Assembly (NCBI GenBank): GCA_003573635.1
Contig: QUTJ01031586.1
Span: 1 to 13,165, forward strand
From: Goniomonas avonlea
Lineage: Eukaryota > Cryptophyceae > Goniomonadida > Goniomonadaceae
Reading direction: 5' to 3'
Length of the DNA stretch: 13,165 nucleotides
Shown here: positions 1-7,263 of the stretch, piece after piece
Numbering within the stretch: the stretch's first letter is position 1
Layout of the letters: every line of letters starts with the position of its first letter
The notes under the pieces: model-generated
Database searches by the model: none
Told to the model about the DNA's origin: nothing
Seen by the model: only the letters and a program-made list of their open reading frames with translations
Program-made: the position numbers and the translations under genes

Positions 1-3000
1 GCACAGAGAGCAGGAGTGCAAGGGTAGAGATGCGCACACGCAGAGAGCAGAGGCTCGACTGCAGACTCAAGAGCCTGCAGAGTGCCAGGGTTGAGAGCAC
101 AAGACAAACAAAAACGGCACGAGTGCAAAGTAGACTGAGCCTGGAGATAACACGGGCTGCCAGCGATCGGATCAAACAGGAAAGGGGCACGTGACTAGCC
201 GCCTCCCGACCCCAGGAGTCGACCAGAGGGGGCAGGGGGACGCACCGGTCGGAACGCAGACTCTCGCATTCGCGCAGGGACAAGACTGGAGTCGAAGCTC
301 GACAATATCTCAGCCTGCAGCACGTCCTGAGACAAGGCGGCAGAGAAACCGACGAGCAGCAAGAGTCTGGAGTGCAGTGCGGCTGTGTGCATGCTCGGTG
401 GGTGGGCTGTGTGCATGCTCGAGGGAGCGGCTGTGCGATGCAGAAACAATCAACAAAAACAGGGGGGTGTTGAGAGTTGCACGAGTTGAAATGGGCACAA
501 GGAACAACGAGCGCACCAGCTGCTCCAAGGACTCGGTGATGAGCGGCGGGGGGGTGAGGTCTGCTGGGCAAGCCTGTCGAGCTCCATTACAGTGGGGAAC
601 AGGCATTGACATGACAACATATAGGTGGTGGGGAAGATTGTTAGTGGGGAACAGTCGGACATAGTTACAGATGAGAAACACACGACTTTTGCGACACGCG
701 GGGCCGCCCGGCAAGAGGATGAGGTCACAGGGAGAGAGCGCACCGGCGGGCAAGAACGACGTGCCACTAGGATACACGGACAGTGGACTTACCAGTGGTT
801 GTCGCTGCAAGCGTTCGACATTGGCAGACAAAAAGTTGCGGAAGGCATTCACTGCAGCGCCGCTGCACCTGGACAAGACTGTGAGGTCGCAGCACATAAA
901 ACAACCAGGAGAATAGACTTCGCGAGAAGCGACAATTCGCGGAAGGCGACAAGAGCGCGGGAAAGCAAGGCGCATCAAGCAACGTCAATCCGGAGAAAGG
1001 TCATTCAGAAATGTCTGAAAAGGAGGAGGAGCTCAAACATTGCAAGTCAGAAGAACAACAACAGGAAGAAGAATGGGGCAGCACAACCGGTGCAAGCAAA
1101 AGTTGCGCACGTCGCTGCACCAGACATGAAGTTTGGGCACAGCATCTGAGAGTCTGGGGGGGCAATCTGGGGACAGATTTCTTAAGGACAACTGAACAGG
1201 GTAGCGGCAAGGTGGATGAAGAGTTACGAACTCAAAATCGAAAAATAAGGTACGGACTCGAGCAGCGTGTTTGTAAGCATTGCTTCAGCGGGCAGTAGGG
1301 ACCCGATGGTTTGAAGGTAAAACTGCAGCAAGTTGGACAACTTGAAGGCCAAAACAACCGAACCCTGAGACGACAATACTTGTTCCAGCCGTGCCTGGTG
1401 CGCCGGTCAAAAGTGGCAGTACCAACATAACAGCAGCAATCTCTCTGACGCTAGAGCCCAACGCACATCACAATACTTGTTCCAGCCGTGCCTGGTGCGC
1501 TGGTCAGACACATCTCTCCCGGCCCTACCGCACACACATTTCTACCAGTGAATGCGCTCAGCGGTTTCCAGGATGCGTGAATAAACTCCCTCTCTTTCTC
1601 TCATCACCAGCACCACCACCAGCGTCACCACCACCACCAGCAGCAGCAGCATCACCATCACCACCCCCCGCACACGCAGACCAGGCACCAACCTTGAGCG
1701 GGCGGCAGGCTCCCTGGAAGGCCTTGTCGAGGACAGTGTCCACTTCTGCTGCACTCCCTCCTTCTGCAACACTCACGGGTCAACGCCCTTGCGGTGGAAC
1801 TGGGTTGGGGGCACACTGAACTGAGACAGAGGAAGCATTCCAATGGATCTGAGGGGGTCAAACACACTGGACTGGGGCAGTTAGAGCATTTCCATGGAGC
1901 TGGGTTGGGCTCGACACTACAGAGAAAGCAATCCAATGGACTAGCGGGGTCAAACACACGGGACTGAAACGGTTAAAGCATTTCCAATGGATCTGGGTTG
2001 GGTCAGAGGCAGCTGGCGCATGTCAAACAGGTTCAAACCCACTGGACCATACCTGCAGATCTTGAGCTAAACATGAGAGCGAGTAAATCACTCTCTGACG
2101 CCAGAGCCTGCTCACCGAAAGAAGTTAGTTCCCCAACAGATAACGATCGCTGACGCGAGATTCGCATCACAGAAAACAATCTCGCTAGAGTCGCCCATAA
2201 CAGACCATTCCAAAGGTCTGATACCATTCCAAAGGTTATGACCAAGGTCCGTCAACCATCACGCTCGATCATTACAAAAGTCGATGAGGTGCATCAACAA
2301 CTATTACAAACACAAGCACATTGATATGATAAAACGTTCTGGTCCCTGCGTGTGCCTGTTGGTGGTCATCTGTGCTTGGGGCATTCGAACTGGGTGAGAA
2401 AATCATCTGCAAATAAAACTAGATCTCCAACAATCCCACCACAAAGCACTCAACGCGGTGTGATGAAAGGCGAGACAGGACCTGGTGCAGCCAGGCAAGC
2501 ATATCGCCCACGTAGCGTAATGGTTCGTGTGCTTGCATTTCAATTGGCCGTGGCATTCGATTGGGTCCCCCTTGGGTGAGCCTGCCATGCGAGTCAAGGG
2601 CGGTGGTCCCCACGGAGAAACAATCAAGGGGAAGCGTAGGGCCTGAATGAGAAGGCATAACGAGAACTCACGCGATGATAAAACGGTTGAGAATTGATTG
2701 CCGACGACTCGCACTGATTTCGTCCAAGCACATCCTGAGCCAAGTTAGAACCATGTGAAGAACACGCAGAAGAAAAGAACGCACTGAAATAGGGCAGATT
2801 GTTCCCGTAGTGCCTGGACCCCTTGCTTCACCAATGGGGAAACCTCCGGGTTCTCGTTCTCCATCCCCCGCACTTCGTCCTGGATGAAGGTAAATGCCAA
2901 GGTTTAAAACCTCAGACATCAAGCAAGAGAACAAAAAATGACTGAAAAAAAATGAAGAAATACCAGAAGCCAGCGATACAGACGCTCGTAAGTGGCCTCT

Positions 3001-3841
3001 TGTGCCGCAGTCATTTCGTCCATCAACTCCAGTCTGCAAAACGAACAATGCAGGTTCAGCAAAGGGTCCTGCAAAAAGGTTGCGTGCGGTCATGATGCAC
3101 TCACATTGCACGCTTATGATGTGTGCGTAGGACTTGTTTGCATTCTTTTTGAAGTCCTTCTAGTTTGTGAAGCACTTCGAAAAATGCCGGCCCGACGGCA
3201 TGATGCCGGATAATTTGATTCTCCTCTTCGGTCAGACGGAACCTGGCAGGAACTGAGCGATGCGAGAAAGGAAAAAACAGGGTGTCGGGGTTGCATACTT
3301 TTCCAAAAATGCAGAGGACAGATGCAATTGCGCCTCGGCCAACTCGCTGAGCGGCGCGTTGTCAAAATTGCTTCAATTGGGCTGACCAATCGAGGAACTT
3401 ACGCTTTGCAATTCAGTGTCTCGGATACTGACATCATCGCCATAGTTGTAGACTGTGACTCTTTAACCCTCTGTTTCATCATTTCACACGTCGCCGCGAG
3501 GGATTGGACATCCGCGTCAACCTTGTCCAATTGCTACGTAATACAGGTTATTGTCGGAAGGCAGAACAAGAAGCCAACCTCGACCACGTCACTAAATGCT
3601 TGCACAAGACCACGGCTGACATCTACTCCGCGACGCTCGATCGCCGACCGAAGATTTCGCCTGTGTTCCAGGGTGTTTCGGCCATAAAACTCTGACAAGT
3701 CCTGCCCAATGTCAGTCATGCTGCAAAGCAGAGAAACACGGGGAAGACCTCAAGAGAGAGCTGGAGCTCAGGCGTATCTACCCGTGTCTCCAAGACCTTC
3801 TTGACCTTTTTCATCAATGCAGGGTTCGGTCCCTGATTCAT
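1..3841 (-). CDS. COG6: COG6, conserved oligomeric Golgi complex subunit 6 (16 exons, 3' end outside the window)
   Basis: COG6 belongs to lobe B of the COG tethering complex, which captures vesicles recycling within the Golgi. Exons, in order of transcription: 3841-3749, 3701-3579, 3533-3403, 3346-3299, 3242-3105, 3033-2964, 2879-2785, 2734-2672, 2581-2482, 2107-2053, 1763-1693, 1394-1258, 868-793, 573-517, 326-246, 74-1. Joined, they give about 470 residues in one frame; the family is about 650, so roughly the last quarter lies beyond position 1. Landmarks recalled from animal COG6 are VLETR (exon 1), [11 protein letters not shown] (exon 2), LRT (exon 5), YERLYRW (exon 6), [19 protein letters not shown] (exon 9), ACRPLK (exon 11), KLSNLLQFY (exon 12) and DSSLVP (exon 15). 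The 45-residue coiled coil after Cys in exon 3 aligns without gaps to my memory of the human protein. Less certain edges: exon 12 donor (1258 or 1254), exon 13 acceptor, exon 15 acceptor (326 or 314). The ATG at 3839-3841 is the likely start. Confidence 0.93.
381..421. repeat. 17-bp direct repeat in COG6 intron 14
   Basis: GGCTGTGTGCATGCTCG occurs exactly at 381-397 and again at 405-421, offset by 24 nt. Each copy contains the palindrome GCATGC. Both lie within intron 14 of COG6 (327-516). Confidence 0.85.
1091..1124 (-). repeat. Shortened copy of COG6 exon 13 inside intron 12
   Basis: On the plus strand TGCAAGC, AAAAGTTGCG and CGCTGCACC occur in this order within 34 nt. The same three words occur in the same order and orientation at about 806-869, across exon 13 and its acceptor, but spread over about 64 nt. 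The intron version looks like the exon with internal deletions. Confidence 0.6.
1373..1409 (-). repeat. Direct repeat, genuine copy: exon 12 acceptor and exon start of COG6
   Basis: This 37-bp segment contains the exon 12 splice acceptor (CACCAG just before 1394) and the first codons of that exon, which read ARLEQVLS. It is matched by a second copy at 1470-1506 with a single mismatch. This copy is the one whose exon continues into the conserved COG6 frame. Confidence 0.9.
1438..1457 (-). repeat. Copy of the COG6 exon 10 start inside intron 11
   Basis: AATCTCTCTGACGCTAGAGC on the plus strand matches exon 10 at 2086-2107 with one 2-nt gap and one mismatch. The similarity begins exactly at the first base of exon 10 (GCTCTGGCG on the gene's strand) without its acceptor AG. 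Confidence 0.6.
1470..1506 (-). repeat. Direct repeat, decoy copy inside COG6 intron 11
   Basis: Here 36 of 37 bases match the exon 12 start region 97 bp away, including the GCGCACCAG acceptor. If spliced at 1492, the frame would read ARLEQVL and then hit TGA directly. This copy is therefore a pseudo-acceptor, not an alternative coding exon. Similarity ends abruptly on both sides. Confidence 0.88.
1605..1668. repeat. CAC/CAG triplet microsatellite in COG6 intron 11
   Basis: A run of CAC, CAG and CAT triplets (CACCACCACCAGCGTCACCA and onward) lies in intron 11 of COG6. On the sense strand of that gene it reads as GGT, CTG and ATG triplets, giving misleading open frames rich in Val, Gly or Ala. 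It sits just downstream of the exon 11 donor at 1692. Confidence 0.85.
1764..2052 (-). repeat. COG6 intron 10 with a degenerate tandem repeat
   Basis: Most of this 289-nt intron is a decayed tandem array. On the plus strand, units beginning GCATTCCAATGG or close variants start at 1835, 1886, 1928, 1978 and, weakly, 2018. Spacings are 51, 42, 50 and 40 nt, so the true period is about 92 nt made of two alternating halves. Shared words are TGGGTTGGG, GGGGTCAAACACAC and GGACTG. The array lies wholly between exons 10 and 11 and does not alter the protein. Confidence 0.75.
2371..2398 (-). repeat. Shortened copy of COG6 exon 9 inside intron 9
   Basis: On the plus strand TGTGCTTG, GGCATTCGA and TGGGTGAG occur in order within 28 nt. 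The same words lie in order at 2529-2580 in exon 9, spread over about 52 nt. On the gene's strand the match starts at the second base of the exon (CTCACCCA) and does not include the acceptor. Confidence 0.55.
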
Positions 3842-3927
3842 TCTAAACCCTGCCTTCGTGGCCCGCTTGGCCGCGCCTTGGTACCACTATCGCTGTCGCG
3901 TAGCGTGTTTCTGTTCATACGGTGTGC
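3842..3927. promoter_or_regulatory. Short divergent promoter region between COG6 and the PLP enzyme
   Basis: Only 86 bp separate the COG6 start codon (minus strand, 3839-3841) from the first in-frame ATG of the PLP enzyme (plus strand, 3928). If the enzyme starts at 4000, the gap is 158 bp. Both promoters and both 5' untranslated regions must be packed here or overlap the neighbouring gene. I see no TATA box. The role is inferred from gene orientation, not from a recognised motif. Confidence 0.55.
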
Positions 3928-5835
3928 ATGACCAGTCGCGTTCGACCGTTCGGGTTATCGGATGCGAACTCCGATTTTCCAGTCACACTGCGACTCGCCA
4001 TGCTCACCGACTCCCAGCTCCTCCAGTTCCTCCCTCAGATCCTTCAGGACATGCCAGCCGATTGGCGGGGAACTACCTTCAACAACGCTAATTTGCTTGG
4101 TCGCCAGAAGTTCGCGGACAACTTGACAGCCCTGATTGTGGGCAAACTGTCCAGCGGGGAAGCCATCACTACTGCCGACCTCTCGCTTGTTGGCAATGCC
4201 GAGGACTATCTTCGGGTGTCGTCCAATGTGTCTACCACACTGGAGCTATTGCTTGCCCTCCAAAAGAAACTGCCTGTCGCGCAGGTGTTTTCGTTTGCCT
4301 CCACGAAGATTCCAATCGTTGCGGTTCTCCTCACGGCCAAGGCCCCTGTGCATCTCTACACAGGCGCAGGTGAGCCCCCATTCACTGCCGAGCAGCTGGA
4401 GACTCTCCGTTTTCTGGGTGCGAATCTTGTGAGCCATACTGGGCCACCACAGGCCCACCCCAGCGACGTGGTTCTTGCTCTCGAGTGTGCCTGGCAACCG
4501 GAGATCGCTGTCGACGGGATCATCGGATGCAACGTTCTCTACATCACAAACCCTGATAAGATCGTCCCTGACGATATTCTCGTGATTCGCAAGCGTATGG
4601 CCACTCCCCTGACAACGCCAGCGGCCGAAGTCCTGCTGCAAGCAGCTTGCAAAATGCCGATCACGAGCATCGTCGATCCCAGCAAGGATGATCTGGCCTC
4701 CTTCCATGCCCACCTTCAGGTTCTTTCGGGCACGGATCCCAACCCATCCGCAAACCCAGTCGTTTGTACAGCCGGTTTGTCTGCTCTTTGCGCATTTTTT
4801 GTGGCGTTCATTCAGCGCGGCGGTGCCGACGTCTTGATGTGCTCCACCGCGTATGGAGGGAGCAACCAGCTCACAGATCTCTTGAACACCTGGGCCCCCA
4901 ACTTCAACAAGCATACTTTTGACATTCAAGGTGATGCCAACATCGAGGAGAGCATTCAGGGCCAACTCAAGCACCTGGCGAGCCAGGCGGCGACCCTCCA
5001 CGACACGACGGTCCTCTTCGTGGAGGTTCCAACAAACCCGGATATGAAGGTCCCAGACGTGTGTAAGATCACCGGCATGCTTCGCGCGTACGAACAGGAG
5101 TCCGGCAAGAAGGTTTTTCTCTTGGTTGACACCACTTTTGCTCCGGGCTCACAGGTGATGCGGCAAGTGAGGGAGTTGGATGCCGATCTGCCCGTTCTCG
5201 CCTTCATCAGTCTTTCCAAGAGCATCTCGGCTGGAAGGACCACCTCAGGTACAATTGTCGCCAACCATACACCCGAGGCCATCAGTGTCCTCCACGACGT
5301 TGCCGCTGCTGCGAATATGCTCGACACGAATGCCAAACCGGATCAGATGCAGCTTCTGATCCAAAACCATGTCGGTGTGGAGCAGAGGTGTGAACAGGCG
5401 TATCAGACGGCAGTGTCCATTGGCCAGGCATTGCTGGCGGCTGTGAAGGGATCCACCAAGGAAGACATGTTTCTCCGCTTCCCAACGCCAGCTCAGGCAT
5501 CCAAGGGCTTCACATCTGCGACCTTCTCGTTCAACCTCCCGCCGTTCCCAGGCGGCTCTGACGATGTCAATGCTGCTCTGGCCCAGCGGTTTGTGGACCT
5601 GCTGTGCGCACACAAGGAGTTCAAACCGTGCGTGAGCTTCGGGCAAGACAACAACACCGTGTACGCCACGGTCCCTGCTACTTCCACGCAGGGCGCGATT
5701 AAGCTAGAGCACAAAGCCAAGCAAGCCGTTGGCGGTGTGCAGCTTGTTCGTTTGTCCTTCCCACCCACGTGTGACGTCGGTTCTGTATCTCGTATTATGG
5801 CCGACTCTGTTGCTTCTCTGTATTCCGCTCAGTAA
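3928..5835 (+). CDS. Cystathionine gamma-synthase-like PLP-dependent enzyme, large form, intronless
   Basis: This is a fold-type I enzyme of the Cys/Met metabolism family, which uses pyridoxal phosphate for gamma-replacement or elimination on sulfur amino acids and their homoserine-ester precursors. Numbering from the ATG at 3928 (635 residues): a weakly conserved N-terminal region of about 220 residues; the start of the catalytic core near CTAGLSALCAFF; Tyr309 in the YGG motif; PTNP at 368-371; Asp401 (DTTFAP), expected to bind the pyridine nitrogen; Lys431 in SLSKS, expected to form the Schiff base; and Arg608 (VRLSF), expected to bind the substrate carboxylate. The length resembles the large fungal forms such as yeast Str2, as I recall them. 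An ATG at 4000 would give 611 residues. Unlike its neighbours it has no intron. The usual Gly-His after the lysine and Gly-Leu-Glu after the arginine are replaced here, so the exact substrate is uncertain. Confidence 0.9.
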   Translation: MTSRVRPFGLSDANSDFPVTLRLAMLTDSQLLQFLPQILQDMPADWRGTTFNNANLLGRQKFADNLTALIVGKLSSGEAITTADLSLVGNAEDYLRVSSNVSTTLELLLALQKKLPVAQVFSFASTKIPIVAVLLTAKAPVHLYTGAGEPPFTAEQLETLRFLGANLVSHTGPPQAHPSDVVLALECAWQPEIAVDGIIGCNVLYITNPDKIVPDDILVIRKRMATPLTTPAAEVLLQAACKMPITSIVDPSKDDLASFHAHLQVLSGTDPNPSANPVVCTAGLSALCAFFVAFIQRGGADVLMCSTAYGGSNQLTDLLNTWAPNFNKHTFDIQGDANIEESIQGQLKHLASQAATLHDTTVLFVEVPTNPDMKVPDVCKITGMLRAYEQESGKKVFLLVDTTFAPGSQVMRQVRELDADLPVLAFISLSKSISAGRTTSGTIVANHTPEAISVLHDVAAAANMLDTNAKPDQMQLLIQNHVGVEQRCEQAYQTAVSIGQALLAAVKGSTKEDMFLRFPTPAQASKGFTSATFSFNLPPFPGGSDDVNAALAQRFVDLLCAHKEFKPCVSFGQDNNTVYATVPATSTQGAIKLEHKAKQAVGGVQLVRLSFPPTCDVGSVSRIMADSVASLYSAQ

Positions 5836-6360
5836 CTTTCACGCGGAGGGTGACCGCTGTCCACACGGTTCGGACGAAGGGCGTTGGGCCCCGTCCTGTA
5901 TAAAAATAAAAAATCGAAACAACCTTTCCCTGGTGTTCTCTGTTGTGGAATTGTTTCACTTGTGCGGAGCATGCATGGGCAGCGAAGAGAACACCACCGA
6001 TCGATGATGCAAATCGGACCAAAGATCTCTTTTGCAAAGATCGCCCAACAGCCTGAAAAATGTGTGCTGTTGAAATCATCCTCAACGAGGATGCGAGGAG
6101 AACAGTAAGAACATCGCGACGTGGTTTCGGCTGGAGGGCACTGTCTGCTTTAAACCCACCTGGAATTGCTGCCTGGTCATCCTGTTACATTCAAGGCGAT
6201 TGTATTGGTATGCCTGGAGAATGAACCTTTCGCCAAGGAACGCTGTAAGTGCGCGCTGGACGAAGCGATCCCATTGGGCAACCGTGAACTGTGAACAGCA
6301 GATTAGAAACGATGCTACATGCCACGTGCAAAACGTAAGAGCACACGTACGTTTGTGAGA
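5836..6360. other. Intergenic region between convergent genes
   Basis: These 525 bp separate the 3' ends of the PLP enzyme (plus) and the hevein-domain gene (minus), so both 3' untranslated regions and terminators fall here. I see a perfect 7-bp hairpin at 6077-6093 (CATCCTC, loop AAC, GAGGATG) and the direct repeat CAAAGATC near 6020 and 6035. No ORF here shows family resemblance or a frame shared across splice sites. Confidence 0.6.
5905..5910 (+). terminator. AATAAA polyadenylation-like signal for the PLP enzyme
   Basis: AATAAA lies 70 nt past the TAA stop at 5833-5835, inside the locally A-rich stretch TATAAAAATAAAAAATC. Position and sequence fit a eukaryotic 3' end signal, but many protists do not need this motif. 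Confidence 0.4.
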
Positions 6361-7086
6361 TTACCAACAACCGTGTTGGCACCCACGCCCACAGTAAGCT
6401 TGTCCTGTTCCACACCAACCCCACTGCGAGCAACACTTGCCCGGGCGACCGATCTGTTTGCAGGTCTTTCCCTTGCCCTGTCGACCGCAACGATTGCCAA
6501 GTTTGCGCTGAGCCTTGTACTTCTTGCGATACTTGCGGCGGGTCTTGCGACGAAGGAAATAGGGCTTCTTATGCCTGTTTTGCACCTGGTCAATTGAAAC
6601 GGTCAAAACACTGGACGAGGAGACTCACTTCTTGCTCGGTGTAAAAGTGCCGAAGCGGCGGCCACCCTTGGCGCAAGGGTCATATCCAAAAGGCTTGACG
6701 ACAAATGGGATCTTGGTCCCTACACTGACTGTGAACAACCGAGGTCGACAGAACTGGATGCAACCACGCACCGTAGTACATGTGCTTCTTGGTGCAAGGA
6801 AACTGGGTCTCCAGACGCTTCAAGCTTGAATCATCAGTGACCTATGGTTGTTTGGTTGGCCAGAGGGAGAAAAGATGAGCACTCGCACCTCCTGCCCGTA
6901 GCCAATCGCCAGCTCAACCTCTCCAGTTGCGGTCTCTGACTTGTCGGCGATGACACCGATCACAACAAGAGCAATAGCAGAAACTGCCACAACACTTAGA
7001 AGCAAGAAAGCAGATCTTCGGACCGAGGACCGCTGGGGCGAAGCCTCCGGCTCCGCCTCCGCGGTGCCATAGACGCAGCGAACCAT
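6361..7086 (-). CDS. Membrane-anchored hevein-type chitin-binding protein (4 exons)
   Basis: Exons 7086-6889, 6817-6772, 6728-6629 and 6574-6361 join in frame (introns 71, 43 and 54 nt) into 185 residues. Residues 1-25 form a polar head ending in RR; 26-47 form one hydrophobic helix, probably an uncleaved signal anchor. A middle region with Cys74 and Cys100 follows, then a strongly basic patch at 115-139. Residues 144-184 are a hevein/CBM18 domain with all eight cysteines (144, 153, 162, 163, 169, 176, 180, 184). The ligand residues of hevein are present: Ser164, Trp166, Trp168 and Tyr175. The loop between Cys2 and Cys3 is four residues longer than in hevein, and that between Cys6 and Cys7 two shorter. 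The protein should bind chitin or N-acetylglucosamine polymers outside the cell or in the lumen. The hevein domain is certain to my eye. The exon 2 edges are the least certain, chosen by phase. Confidence 0.85.
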
Positions 7087-7263
7087 AGCCTGCGTCCCTT
7101 GACCTTTGGACGAGCTGGGTTATTCCTGCTGTGGATATCGCCGGTCTGACATCTTTGACGCTTGCTGTGTACGCGAGTGTTTTTCCGGGCCAAAATTCCG
7201 GCGGCGTCACATACAGCGACGTCTCTTCCAAGACCACCTCGCAGCGAAAGGTCAGAACTCCCG
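7087..7263. promoter_or_regulatory. Divergent promoter region between the hevein-domain gene and the VTT gene
   Basis: The 177 bp between the two divergent start codons contain no ATG on the plus strand, so the ATG at 7264 is the first one available to the VTT gene. Open frames crossing this interval lack ATG starts. The interval must hold both promoters. I recognise no specific motif. Confidence 0.5.

Noticed and set aside
310-978. Unspliced 222-codon minus-strand ORF
   Set aside because: It joins COG6 exon 13, intron 13 and exon 14 by read-through. Only the exon parts match COG6; the rest is intron that happens to be open.
191-1149. Overlapping plus-strand ORFs of 157, 174 and 95 codons
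   Set aside because: They lie antisense to COG6 exons 12-15 and their introns, and show no family resemblance.
1391-1819. 142-codon plus-strand ORF rich in Pro, Ala and Ser
   Set aside because: It comes from the triplet microsatellite and the antisense of COG6 exons 11 and 12.
2668-3111. 147-codon minus-strand ORF
   Set aside because: It is a read-through of parts of COG6 exons 6-8 and introns in mixed frames, not a separate gene.
4246-5001. 251-codon ORF antisense to the PLP enzyme
   Set aside because: The sense frame carries the full PLP-enzyme motif set. The antisense frame has none and reflects codon bias.
6315-6597. 92-codon ORFs on both strands overlapping the hevein exon
   Set aside because: They are other-frame shadows. 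Only the frame with the eight hevein cysteines joins in phase to the upstream exons.
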